From: Semisulcospira habei
Lineage: Eukaryota; Mollusca; Gastropoda; Semisulcospiridae
Direction of reading: 5' to 3'
NCBI GenBank assembly: GCA_036245525.1
Contig: BTPG01000004.1
Location: 157,677,505 to 157,741,504, forward strand
Length of the DNA stretch: 64,000 bases
In this document: one piece after another, positions 1-9,774 of the stretch
Position numbering within the stretch: position 1 is the first letter of the stretch
How the letters are laid out: each line of letters opens with the position of its first letter
The notes under the pieces: model-generated
What the model saw: only the letters and a program-made list of their open reading frames with translations
Databases searched by the model: none
Told to the model about the DNA's origin: nothing
Program-made: the position numbers and the translations under genes

Positions 1-80
1 AACTGGTAAATAGTCGTTCAGTAATACTTCCAAAATTTGGGGAAAAAACACCGATGGGGCTAGAAGTGTTAAGCACATTG
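1..80. repeat. Right-end remnant of palindromic family A
   Basis: The sequence resembles the right flank of the complete family A element at 3137-3352. Both carry the words AACTGGTA, AAAATTTG and GGGGCTA, and both finish with a GTTAA/GTTCAA-type end near position 76. Its hairpin core would lie outside the window. A second decayed half-arm, with ACCCCTGAACTATCACGATC, sits at about 170-200. Confidence 0.5.
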
Positions 81-257
81 AGTGGTACGTGTGGAAATTT
101 TGTGAGCTGCCTTTTGACGGCAACGTGCCATTTCAGGAAACAGCAGACAGACCATGATAGATGTGTCAAAGTTCTCTAGCACCACCCCTGAACTATCACG
201 ATCGATGTAAATCTTCTAGTAGCGCCTCACTGCTGAACGATTTTAGCTGTGTTGGGT

Positions 258-472
258 TTAACCCCTTCAGCGCCGGTGGTTGCAGATTAGACGTATAAAA
301 TCTTTGTCAAGTCAACGCCAAAGAACCTCTCCCGTCCCTGGAACATGGATACAATGTGGGGTCAGCAAGAGGCACAGATCCTTATAAGCCCCCGCATCTG
401 CGGAGACTCATGATGATCTATGTCTCTTGCAGTTGGATCGAGCTCACTTTCTCACGGTAGTCAAGGGGTTAA
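258..472. mobile_element. Family B palindromic TTAA element (B1)
   Basis: The element starts TTAACCCCTTCAGCGCC and ends TCAAGGGGTTAA, so both ends are TTAA followed by CCCC on the inward strand. The core at 364-431 is a near-perfect hairpin. Its left arm reads GCAAGAGGCACAGATCC, its right arm GATCTATGTCTCTTGC, and the apex is a CCCCCGCA / TGCGG stem. There is no coding capacity. TTAA with a CCY terminus is the known hallmark of piggyBac-type elements, so I read this as a non-autonomous piggyBac-like MITE (inference). Confidence 0.75.
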
Positions 473-489
473 GTACGACTACTACCTCA

Positions 490-785
490 CAGGGGCGGAT
501 CATTTACCTCGAGGAGGGGGGTTCAAACATTTTGTTTTGGGACCTTCAACCTGACACAAAAGGCCTCCCCGACGCGAGACCTTCAACGGATGTTGGGGGG
601 GGGGGGAGAGGTGGCGTGTGGCCAATACACCAAACAGGGGAGGGGGGGGGGGTGTAGGGTCCAAACACCCCAAAAAGGTATTTTGTTTTAGCATTTTACA
701 GATTTTTTTGGGTGGAGGGGTGTGGGGGGAGAGGGGGTGGGGGGAGGGGGGTTTGGGGGGAGGGGGGTTGAATCCCTGGAACACC
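490..785. repeat. Family H interspersed repeat with G-runs (copy 1)
   Basis: The block opens with GGGGCGGATCATTTACC and carries TTTTGGGACCTTCAACC and AAAAGGCCTCCCCGACGC. Long G-runs follow, near 595-612, 641-652 and 716-768. The same words occur at about 33196-33890 and 35028-35215. There is no coding potential, and short ORFs here are by-products of the G-runs. Confidence 0.7.
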
Positions 786-880
786 CGCGCCCCTATCCCA
801 GCACGATTGCCAAAGTGATGCTGCGCCAAAACTGACTCGCCAGTGTAACAATCAAAAACGTCAAATTTCTCCAAGAAACA

Positions 881-1057
881 TTGAACCCCTTCCCTGCCAC
901 TGTACGTACGCTTTGCTCCAAGGAACATGGATACACGCTGGTCTCAGCAAGAGACATAGATCCTCATGAGCCCCCGCAGTCGCGGGGGCTCAGGAGGATC
1001 TATGTCTCTTGCAGCTGGCTCGCGTTTCACTTTTTTTCTCGGCAGCGAAGGGATGAA
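881..1057. mobile_element. Family B palindromic element (B2)
   Basis: The ends are TTGAACCCCTTCCCTGCC and GGCAGCGAAGGGATGAA, which are decayed forms of the family B TTAA terminus. The hairpin at 947-1012 has 31-base arms (947-977 and 982-1012) that pair almost perfectly around a GCAGTCGC-type apex. It ends 31 bp inside the intron that begins at the donor of the XDH-like exon 1089-1280. Confidence 0.75.
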
Positions 1058-1088
1058 TACACGACGGGCGCCTCTGGGCAAACGGTAC

Positions 1089-1280
1089 CTTTTCCGGGGC
1101 CATCTTGAGGTAGCTGGCGACCCTGGTGATGATGGCCTCTGTGACCACTTTAGTCTGGGGCCCACCAAAGCCGCGGAAAGCAGTGTTGGACGGCAGGTTG
1201 GTTTTGCACGCCTGGGCGCTCACACGGCAGTTGGGGATCTTGTAGGCGTTGTCTGCGTCGATGACAATCTTCTCCAGAAC
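1089..1280 (-). CDS. XDH: Xanthine dehydrogenase-like, exon (most 3' seen)
   Basis: This 192-bp exon (64 codons, phase 0 at both ends) encodes part of the molybdopterin-binding domain of a xanthine dehydrogenase. That enzyme oxidises hypoxanthine and xanthine to urate. The segment [18 protein letters not shown] is the family signature in which the FRGFGGPQ loop contacts the molybdenum centre. GGPQ favours XDH over aldehyde oxidase, which usually has another residue there. The acceptor reads CTGCAG before 1280, and the donor after 1089 reads GTACCG. It is reached in frame from the exon at 3474-3560. Later exons lie left of the window. Confidence 0.9.
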
Positions 1281-1306
1281 CTGCAGCCGACAGTGGGTCA
1301 TGTACA

Positions 1307-1401
1307 CTGACGAGCAAAAGAAATATGACATTTTGGAATCATCGGAAACACTAAAATGTTTCCGATGATTCCTAAAATGTCGCATTTCTTTTGTTCGTCA
1401 G
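1307..1401. mobile_element. Family D palindromic element (D1)
   Basis: The inverted repeat runs from CTGACGAGCAAAAGAAAT to ATTTCTTTTGTTCGTCAG, with an inner stem GGAATCATCGGAAACA / TGTTTCCGATGATTCC. It is flanked by TATATA on the right. A shorter relative lies at 13740-13816. It sits 26 bp upstream of the splice acceptor of the 1089-1280 exon. It carries no TTAA end, so it is a family distinct from A, B and C. Confidence 0.7.
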
Positions 1402-2035
1402 TATATATACTGGTCATTGATTTTGGCACTTCAGTACAGCTCTGTAGAGCCGTGTACAGATACAAAGCGCTGTACACATGCAAATAGCGAGGTACAAATA
1501 AACAGTTTTGTTTTCATCCCTACGTCACACGACCAATCACTTTAGCGCAAACCGTACCATGTGACCAAGCTACAAAAAAAAACCTTGTACCGAGTAATGG
1601 CGGACTTTTTGTAGCTCTCTTTCTCAGTGACGCGTCTTGGATGCCAGTTTTGTTCTATGAAAGGTTACTAAAACATTCTAAAGTAAAAAGTTACTTAGTG
1701 TTGATCGAAACAACAGGCACACTACTGGTGAAGGCAACGTCATGAAAGATTTTAAATTACGTCATAAGTCTGTTATGTATAAATGTATATTCCTTTGACG
1801 TCAGTAATGTCTGGCGTGATCCAGGTCGGAAGATTTCTTCTTGATTTCTTTTACGAAAATAGCGAAGGAATGAAAACAAATACGTTATTGGTAGCAGGGG
1901 CTTACTGCACGGACCCATTTAGTCCTGGAGGGATGTCAAAGGAAGCATGGTACCAATAATTTATAATGTCCCCTGACCTCTTTCTTTGGGCGGCCCTCAG
2001 TCGCCAGCGTCACTCAGCTCTGGACAAACAGTGGA
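1402..2035. other. Intronic sequence, no feature seen
   Basis: No ORF with family resemblance, repeat or RNA gene is evident on either strand. The stretch lies within the intron between XDH-like exons 3474-3560 and 1089-1280. Confidence 0.5.
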
Positions 2036-2295
2036 GCTTGGTAGCGGCTCAGATGGTAAAGCGTTCGACTCTCGTCTGAGAGGTCACGGGTTTGAACACA
2101 GCTTGGGTCCAAAATGGTTCAAAACCTTTTCGGTGGATGTAACTGTTATTTGTCCAGCGCTGAGTAATTTCCCTTGATACGCAACCATTGCTTGCCTCGC
2201 CTCCGATTTGTGATTCCAGAGCCGTGATATTACGGCTGTAGAGGGCCAGGGACTTGGCACACTCACTCTCAACAAAATACAGTAGAAGATAGGAC
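2036..2295 (+). mobile_element. tRNA-derived SINE
   Basis: The 5' part looks like a decayed tRNA. An A-box-like GGCTCAGATGGTAAAGCG lies near 2045, an anticodon-arm-like stem CTCTCGTCTGAGAG near 2069, and a B-box-like GGGTTTGAACAC near 2088. The tRNA-like part is followed by about 190 bp of unrelated body. The B-box is imperfect against GGTTCGAATCC and there is no clean acceptor stem, so this is a SINE head and not a functional tRNA. The 3' limit is uncertain. Confidence 0.6.
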
Positions 2296-2315
2296 GACGC
2301 CAAGCTAGTCAGGCA

Positions 2316-2360
2316 ATACCCTTAAACTATCATGCCGGATCCATCTCCCTGAGGGATGTT
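2316..2360. repeat. Half-arm remnant of family A hairpin
   Basis: The words ACCCTTAAACTATCATG and GGATCCATCTCCC match the right arm of family A hairpins. No left arm is present, so one half of the palindrome is gone. Confidence 0.45.
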
Positions 2361-2462
2361 TCCTAAAGCTGCTAGGCCATTTTGAATTAGCTGATACAAC
2401 AGAACTTGATTTGAATGCCGCCCTTTTGAGAGATCACCTGTCATTGTGACCATCGTATAGGT

Positions 2463-2750
2463 GGCTGTAGCCATGAACCCTAACCCTGCCTGTAGCCACA
2501 AACCCTAACCCTGGCTGTAGCCATGAACCCTAACCCTGGTTGTAGCCACAAACCCTAACCCTGGCTGTAGCCACAAACCCTAACCCTGGCTGTTGCCATG
2601 AACCCTAACCCTGGCTCTAGCCATGAACCCTAACCCTGGCTGTAGCCACAAACCCTAACCCTGGCTGTAGCCACAAACCCTAACCCTGGCTGTAGCCATG
2701 AACCCTAACCCTGGCTGTAGCCACAAACCCTAACCCTGGCTGTAGCCACC
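2463..2750. repeat. 25-bp minisatellite containing CCCTAACCC
   Basis: About 11 head-to-tail copies of a 25-bp unit, CTGTAGCCA plus TG/CA plus AACCCTAACCCTGG, were checked by the spacing 2465, 2490, 2515. Each unit contains one and a half copies of the animal telomere word (CCCTAA; TTAGGG on the other strand). Copies alternate between CATGAACCC and CACAAACCC variants. Confidence 0.95.
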
Positions 2751-3136
2751 TAAAGGATGGTCCTTGAAGGCCCACTACTACCGTAACTATTTAAAGATAC
2801 ACTTCCGTAACAGATGGTTACGAAATGCTACAAACAGGTCTAGTATGGTTCATTTAGACACTGGACAATCCAGTTCAGCACACGTCGTCTTTATATCAAA
2901 TAACCTGACACTGACTCCACTCCGTTCTATAAGTACAACGCTATCAGTACGAGAAACAGCCAAAAATAGATTGACTCGCTAACAGCTGCGCAGAAGAAAA
3001 AAAAAAGGTGCAATTACACGGCTTTTGCTGCGTGTCCCAACTGCTGTTCATTAGTTCATTAAGCGCGTCGACAAGGCATAACAAACACAACTGGTGCTGA
3101 AATGTGTCTTCCTATTATTTTATTCGTAATGGTACA
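2751..3136. other. Intronic sequence, no feature seen
   Basis: A short poly-A run lies at about 2995-3006. Nothing else is recognisable. Confidence 0.5.
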
Positions 3137-3352
3137 TTAACCCAATTAGCCCCGAGTCCCTACAACAGAAGATGGATTGACCATGATAATTCAAGGGTAG
3201 TGCCAGATTAGCTTGGCGCCTTCAGGCGCCAAGCTAATCTGACACTACCCTTGAAATTATCATGGTCAATCCATCTCCTGCAACTGGTACATAGTCATTA
3301 GGCAGCACCTATAAAATTTGAGAAAATGGACCTTGGGGCTAAAAGGGTTCAA
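3137..3352. mobile_element. Family A palindromic TTAA element (A1)
   Basis: The left end is TTAACCCAATTAGCCCC and the right end is GGGGCTAAAAGGGTTCAA, an inverted terminal repeat of about 17 bp. Inside, 3171-3275 is a hairpin with 50- and 51-base arms and a four-base loop (TTCA at 3221-3224). The arm contains GATAATTCAAGGGTAGTG and the apex stem is TTGGCGCC / GGCGCCAA. It has no ORF. This is the most complete family A copy and I used it as the reference. Confidence 0.85.
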
Positions 3353-3473
3353 GAGATTTGACTCTTTTTGCTCCTCAAGACTCCTATCATGAGGGCACCT
3401 ATCTTTCTAGACCACGTGTTCGTGTCAAATAGGTTGGTGCTCAAAGCTAAGTCTTGCTGTAGTGTGTACTGAC

Positions 3474-3560
3474 CGGGAAGGACAGATCAATGGAGCACCC
3501 AGCGTTGGAGTAGAACATCAGGTCCATGGCCTGGATCTTGCCGTCAGAGGAAAAGCCAAC
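3474..3560 (-). CDS. XDH: Xanthine dehydrogenase-like, exon
   Basis: This 87-bp exon (29 codons, phase 0/0) reads VGFSSDGKIQAM...YSNAG, the conserved strand after the RHP..GKYK segment in the XDH molybdenum domain. Acceptor GTGTGCAG precedes 3560 and donor GTCAGT follows 3474. It joins in phase to the exon at 9634-9721 upstream and to 1089-1280 downstream. The acceptor choice is fixed by codon phase and by family alignment. Confidence 0.88.
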
Positions 3561-3829
3561 CTGCACACAGAAGTGGTTCCCGGGTCCATCAGTCACTGCT
3601 TTATAGGTCGTTTGAAATCGGAACGCACAACGTTTTTCGCAAATATCTTCGCAAGGAAACACTTTTCTATACCAATCTTACAAGAATTATCATTCAGTGA
3701 CATTGACGTAATACGATTTACTTTTAATAAATTAGAACAATGTGTCAGTTTGGCTGTACTGTCGTAAACACTCGGAATTTTTTTTGTTGAAATGACTGAT
3801 TTTACATCCCTAAATGTGCTTGGCATTTC

Positions 3830-4190
3830 ATACAGAGATCACATCAAGAATGAGGAAGTGGGAAGCCATCGGGCCCTATGAAGACCTATTAGCCATTGTG
3901 AAAAAACGCAAACTGAAGTGGTATGGGTGTGTCACGCGTTCAGCAGGGCTTGCCAAAACAATCCTGCACGGCATGGTGCAAGGATGGCAAAGGAGAGGAA
4001 GTCAGAAGAAAAGATGGGAGGACAATATCTCAGAGTGGACAGGACTACGCTGGGCGATACGCTAAGAATGGCAGAGAACAGAAAGGAATGGAGGGAGCTG
4101 GTTGCCAAGTCAGCATTGGCGTCCCAACGGTCGGCAAGACTACGGTAGGTAGGTAGGTAGGTTGGTAGGAGGGTAGATAGATACATGAAG
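3830..4190 (+). pseudogene. RTE-like LINE 3' fragment with GGTA tail
   Basis: The fragment codes for the C-terminal end of a non-LTR reverse transcriptase. KKRKLKWYG at about 3900 is followed by KKRWEDNISEWTG and, after a frameshift near 4050, by a WRELVAKS-type segment. It ends in a short tandem tail of GGTA/GATA units at 4144-4182. The same C-terminus occurs at 13546-13735 (minus) and 37640-37735, each also ending in a tetranucleotide array. The 5' end is truncated. Confidence 0.8.
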
Positions 4191-4466
4191 TCTGCATGCT
4201 TGACCTCGATATTGAAATCTGCCGGGGGTGCTGAAAATGGCTTGTTCTTGTCTTTTCACCAAATTTTTACGTCTGTACAGCAAAGTCGACAAATCATAGG
4301 AGTTCAGTAAAAAAAATATTCCATATTAGGTGAATTGGCATTTAATGATATTTGTTCTTAAAGTGGTACCCAAAAAAGCGTTTCTTTGCGGAGATAGTTG
4401 GGAAAACCGTTGTGCGCTCCGATGTCAAACAGCCTGTACCTTCCACACAGCAAAAACGCGTACGAT

Positions 4467-4608
4467 TTAAACCCTTCATGACCAGTGGTCCCATATTGCG
4501 TCTTTGAAATCATTGTAAATTTTTCCGTTGGGTGGTACCGGTTTTCGTCGCGATGATTCCTGTAGGAGTCATCGCGACAACAACCGCTACCGACCCGCAA
4601 AGGGTTAA
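4467..4608. mobile_element. Family C palindromic TTAA element (C1)
   Basis: The left end is TTAAACCCTTCATGACC and the right end is CGCAAAGGGTTAA. The core at about 4536-4590 pairs GGTTTTCGTCGCGATGA with TCATCGCGACAACAACC around a short GTAGG-type loop. It shares the outer TTAA-CCC terminus with families A and B but has an unrelated core. It abuts, or is inserted in, the family B element that follows. Confidence 0.75.
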
Positions 4609-4776
4609 CGTCAAAGAGCCCCAGCCGTCAAACGAATATGGATACAAAGTGGTTTCAAGCTTATATAGATCCTCATGAACCTCCGCGACCGCGGGGGCTC
4701 ATAAGGATCTATGTCTCTTGCAAATGGGTTTTGTTCAAATTTGTGGGACAGTGAAGGGAATAATACAAACCCGATG
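4609..4776. mobile_element. Family B element, right part (B3)
   Basis: The body words CGTCAAAGAG and ATGGATACAAAGTGG are those of the left body of other family B copies. They are followed by the hairpin at 4662-4722 (TAGATCCTCATGAAC / GATCTATGTCTCTTGC) and a right end CAGTGAAGGGAATAAT. The left terminus is replaced by element C1, which gives a composite. Confidence 0.65.
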
Positions 4777-4855
4777 GACAAAGGAGATTAGCAGCCACAT
4801 CTTTATTCTGACCAGTATGTTGGTCAACGCCACAAAACCGTACTAGTTATGTACT

Positions 4856-5252
4856 GCAAACCAACCAACCAATCAACCAACCAACCAACCAATCAACCAA
4901 CCAACCAACCAACCAAACAACCAACCAACCAACCAACCAACCAAACCAAACCAAACCAAACCAAACCAAACCAACCCAACCCAACCCACCCCAAACCCAA
5001 CCAACCACACACACACATACACACATACATACACACATACATACACGTATACATACACACACACACAACATATACACACACATACATACACACACATAAT
5101 AACATACACATACATACACACACATACATACACACACATACATACACATACATACATACATACACACACATATACATACACACACATACATACATACATA
5201 CATACATACATACATACATACACACACACACGTACACACATACATACATATA
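4856..5252. repeat. Compound microsatellite (ACCA, ACACAT)
   Basis: An (AACC)n-rich block at 4856-5010 runs into a block of mixed (CACA) and (CATA) units up to 5252. The long ORFs read on both strands are low-complexity artefacts. Confidence 0.95.
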
Positions 5253-5346
5253 ACAAATCGTGTGACGCAGTTTTCATGTTGTTTATCGACAATTATTGAT
5301 TCAAATATGTCTTTATGGAGAATTTGTATATGTATATGTGTGACGG

Positions 5347-5834
5347 CCGCCATCTTGTTTTGTGCGACCTACCACGTGTTTTCGCTCAGAGTGTTTAGTG
5401 GTTTTTCGTTGGATGTACTGTGTTTCGTGTGCTGAAAGTCTGCTGTGTATCGTATAAGAGTGCGCTGATGAGGATTATGCTTGTGTTTCGTCGGATCTGA
5501 TTGCTGTTTGAGTGGTATCGTATTGAATTGTGTCCGTCATTTGAATTTTTGTTTACGTCACCATTTTGCTTCTTCCGCAGTGTGGGTTCGCCGGGCCTTT
5601 CCGCGCCATGTTTTTCATGTGCTGCGTGCTAGTGTGTGATATGTTTACTGTGTGAGTCTGTTTGCCACCCGTGGTTGCATCAGCTGCTTGGTTGTTGTAG
5701 ACTCGTTCGTGTTCCTACCGTTCTATAGGTCTTCGTGTGCTCTCTCGTCGACATCTCGCCCTCCCCACTTTCGGCGCCATTGCCCGATCTCGCCGCCGAC
5801 CGACCGGAAATCAGGTCGCTCCCCTACCACACCG

Positions 5835-5911
<77 letters not shown>

Positions 5912-8900
5912 ACTCACACACACACACCCTACTGAACCCTCTTCTCGTCTTCCTCTTTCTTGTCCTCACAAACAATCATGCTGATCAAATACACACGCCA
6001 ACAACTGCTATCTCTACGTCGCCACGCCACCTACTGCGCGGCCGGTGTCGCTGACAGTGTTGCAGATGCCTTACGCGGCACCCGATCCCGAATGAGAGGC
6101 CGCAGGGGTGGAATTAGCAAAAGGCGGGACTCACCACCACAAACACAGCCACACACTTCTTCCCCTTTTCCTATGCCCTTCCACCCCTTCCGCCTCCCCC
6201 CGCCTTTTCGATATCTCCACCTCCCTTCCTTCTTCTCCCATTTCCTTTCCTCTCTTGCTCATCTACTGCTCCCTGCTTTCCTCGGCCGCCCCCTCCCCCG
6301 CCCTCCTCCCCTTCCTCCCCTCACCCCCTCCTCCTTCGCCTGCTTTTTCCTCCTCGTCCCCTCTCCCCCCTTTCTCCTCCCCTTCGCCCTCCGCCTCCCT
6401 CAACCTCAGCTTTTCATACTCCCCTTCCTCCTCCTCCCCCTCCCCCCTCCCCCTCCTCTCGCATCCTCTTTCTTGCCCGGTTCTCCTTCGACGACCTTTT
6501 TCTCCTCCCCCCCTCTCCCCTTCCCCCCTCCTTCCCCCCTCCATCCTCCTTCCCCCCTCCCCGCTCTCCTCTTCCTTTGTCCTCTTCTTCGTCCGTTTCT
6601 TCTCCCTCTTCCTCTTCTGGCTCATCCAACCTAAAACTGTGTCTGTTCAATGCACAGTCTGTCTGCAAAGATGGCAAAGCCGACGTGATTTCAGATTTCA
6701 TCCTAGACAATGACCTAGATGTTGTCGTGATCACCGAAACGTGGCTCCGCTCAGCTGGCGATGAACCCATCATCGCCAGCGTCACTCCGAGTGGCTACCG
6801 CCTGGCCTCCTTCCCGCGTGCTTCCAGAGGGGGTGGCATTGCCATCATCTACAGGGACTGTCTCTCTGCTCATCTCTCCTTCTCTCAATCTCTCCCTTTT
6901 GCTCATCCCTCCTTTAAATCTGTCGAGGCCGTAGCAACACTCCTTGCATCTTCTCATGTATCTATCGCCCACCTCCAAGCTCTCAAAACAAACTCACAAA
7001 CTCCATGTTCCTCACCGAGTTCGATCTCCTCCTCGACCACTACAGCACACGACCCGGAAAACACATCCTTCTTGGCGACTTTAACTTCCACTTCGACAAA
7101 CCCGACCACCCCGACACAAAACGCATTTGCACGTCACTTTCAAACCACAATCTTACACAACACATCACTAAACCCACCCACCGACTCGGCCACACCCTCG
7201 ACTGGATCATCACCCGCACCTCCGATCAACTCTTCCTCGACTCTGACACCTTTTCTGTGCTTCCCTCCGACCACCTCGCCATTCTCGTCGCCCTCAAGCT
7301 ACCTCCCCCAAAAAAACCAAGCTCTTTGTCTCTCGTCGCAAACTAAAATCTGTCAAGCGAGAGAACTTCTTCGACGAAGCTGTCGACCCGATCTTGCATC
7401 CCATTTCGATTCCTCCCTTCGAAAACTTCTAGACACCCATGCCCCTGTCACCACCTGTTCCATACCCAACCGACTCCCCTCCCCCTGGCTCACTGACGAC
7501 ATAGCTGAGGCCAAACGCGAGCGTCGACAAGCCTAACGCCGCTGGCGCTCATCCGACCTCACCGTTCACAGAGAGATCTTCCAAACCACCAGATCCAAAG
7601 TCTGCAGAATGATCTCCGACTCCAAACGCAAACACCATCAAAACAAAATCCTGGAATCCACTTTTTCCAAAACCCTCTACTCCACGATGAACACACTCCT
7701 AGGCACTTCTAAAGACTCTCCTCTTCCCAACACACACAGCAAAGAAGAACTTCTGTCCGCTTTTTCCTCCTATTTCTCCGACAAAATCCAAACTCTGCGC
7801 AACACACTCGACACTCTGCCTTCTCCGCCTTGCCTTCCTGACCCCCCCCCCCCCCCTTTTCCGGCACTCCCCTCTCGTCCTTCCGCCCCGTCTCTCAGGA
7901 TGAGGTCCTCAAGACCATAAAGTCCATGCCTTTCAAAACCTGCGAACTCGACCCCACTCCCAGCTTCCCTCTACCGGGACGGCCTCCCAAAACTTTTGCC
8001 CTTCATTACCGACATCATCAACACATCTCTAGAGAATGGCTCCGTCCCCGATATCCGCCATCGTCCGTCCTCTCCTCAAAAAACACAACCTCCACCCAAA
8101 CGAACTCAAGAACTACCGCCCAGTCTCCAATCTCTCTTTCCTGTCCAAGCTTCTTGAGAAGGTTGTCCTCAACCAACTCAACCTCCACCTCGCCGACAAC
8201 AACCTCCTCAGTCCCTTCCAGTCTGCCTATCGCAAACATCACAGCACTGAAACAACCCTTCTACATATCCTTAACGACCTGCTTCTCTCCACTGACTCGG
8301 GCAACATCTCCCTTTTTACGCTACTCGATATCTCTGCCGCCTTCGACACCATAGACCACTCTATCCTTTTCCACCGCCTTCACCACTCCTTTGGCATCAC
8401 TGACTCTGCTCACTCCTGGTTTCTCTCCTACCTCTCCGACAGACAGCAGTCCGTCACCATCGACGGCGTCTCCTCCAACCCAGTCAGGCTCTCATGCGGC
8501 GTTCCACAGGGGTCCGTCCTGGGCCCGGTCCTTTTCACACTCTACACCTCCCCCCTGTCCAACATCATCCAGTCTCACCACATACACCACCACCTCTACG
8601 CTGACGACTCACAACTACTAGACAAAGACAAACTCGACAACACTCAGACACTACTGACTCGTACGGCTGACTGCTATGAAGACGTGAAAAACTGGATGAC
8701 AGCAAACAAGCTCAAACTGAACGACGACAAAACGGAAGCCATGCTGGTAGGCACTCGCCAGAAACTTTTCCAGCTCCCTCCCTCTCTCCACCTTCAACTC
8801 GACAGCACCCCCATCCTGGCGTTATCCTCGATTCCTCTCTTTCTATGACCAGCTTCGTCTCCGCCACGGCCCAGGCATGTTATTTCCACCTCCGCCGCAT

Positions 8901-9597
8901 CAGTCAGATCAGAAAATACCTCACTACCGAAGCTGCCACCAAACTCGCTGTCTCTCTCATCTTATCTCGCATCGACTACTGCAACTCTCTCCTTTCCGGC
9001 CTTCCTCACTCCACCACTCTCACTCTCCAGCGCGTCCAGAACAATGCTGCCCGCCTCGTCCTCAGAAAGAAAAAATCCGACCACATCACTCCCCTGCTCA
9101 AGCTCCTTCACTGGCTCCCCATCCCCCAACGCATCCAATACAAGATTCTGTCTCTCTGCTACAAATCCCTGAACAACTACGCTCCTGCCTATCTCTCCAA
9201 CTTACTTCACCCCTACACTCCTCCCCGCTCCCTCCGCTCCGCCTCCGACCCTCTCCGCCTCCTCATTCCCCGCACCAAACTCAGCACTTTCGGCCCCCGC
9301 TCCTTCTCAGTATACGGTCCATCTACCTGGAACACTCTCCCACTCTCTCTCCGTCAGAAACACTCGCTCTCCTCCTTCCAGTCCGCCCTCAAAACTCACC
9401 TCTTTCAACAGTTCTAGCACTATATCACCACACTCCCCACCCCAAGCTGACCGTCGTAATGTATCTTCACTATTTGTGTTACGTGAGTCATTGTCTAAAG
9501 CGTGCGCATGCGTGTGCGAGTTGTGAGTGCGCGCTTAGAGTTATAATTATTATAAGATAAGCGCATTATAAATATCGTAATTATTATTATTATTATT
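5347..9597 (+). mobile_element. L2-like LINE, near full length, copy 1
   Basis: It shares its 5' start (CGCCATCTTGTTTTGTGCGA) with copy 2 at 14249. A 5' leader carries a CA microsatellite at about 5837-5909. The ORF contains a Pro/Ser-rich N-part, an APE-type endonuclease and a reverse transcriptase. The 3' end is GATAAGCGCATTATAAAT followed by (ATT)n at 9575-9597. Clade L2 is inferred from the endonuclease and RT wording and from the ATT tail. It is inserted antisense in the XDH-like gene, and its 3' end falls 36 bp from an exon. Confidence 0.9.
5960..9417 (+). pseudogene. Broken ORF of L2-like LINE copy 1 (endonuclease + RT)
   Basis: The reading frame is split at least five times. Segments at 5960-6634 (Pro/Ser-rich), 6577-6950 (endonuclease start, NAQSVCKDGK and ITETWL), 7005-7346 (GDFNFHFDKPD and the SDH motif), 7609-7920 (linker), 8036-8800 (RT, with FDTIDHSILF, GVPQGSVLGP and YADDSQL) and 8845-9417 (C-terminus, DYCNSLLSGL to THLFQQF) are all collinear. 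Compared with copy 2, there are deletions near 6950 (10 bp), 7388 (25 bp) and 8817, plus a C-run expansion at 7843. Catalytic words survive but no full protein can be made. Confidence 0.9.
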
Positions 9598-9633
9598 TAT
9601 GTATTTGTATCTTAATATGCGTTGCACTTGTAC

Positions 9634-9721
9634 CTTGTATTTGCCGAGGACGGGATGGCGGGTTCCTGTCATCATCATGTCTTCATCACGCTCCAGCGCA
9701 CACCGCACGGGCCGGCCCAAC
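9634..9721 (-). CDS. XDH: Xanthine dehydrogenase-like, exon
   Basis: This 88-bp exon encodes [38 protein letters not shown] is the XDH family motif that includes the active-site arginine (the arginine of the RDED word). Acceptor TTGTAG precedes 9721 and donor GTACAAG follows 9634. Its first base completes the Lys codon begun by exon 11872-11941. The L2-like insertion ends 36 bp beyond its donor. Confidence 0.9.
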
Positions 9722-9774
9722 CTACAACAACAACGCTGAACAACTAACACATTATTTTCCTCAGGATATCAAAC

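Noticed and set aside
2036..2110. Functional tRNA gene
   Set aside because: Imperfect B-box, no matching acceptor stem and no CCA-proximal structure. Better explained as a SINE head.
4847..5353. Long ORFs on both strands rich in Cys/Val/Tyr or Thr/His/Asn
   Set aside because: Translations of AACC and ACAC/ACAT microsatellites.
6263..6785. Minus-strand ORFs rich in Glu/Arg/Gly, also at 15179-15691
   Set aside because: Antisense shadows of the C/T-rich Pro/Ser coding part of the L2-like LINEs.
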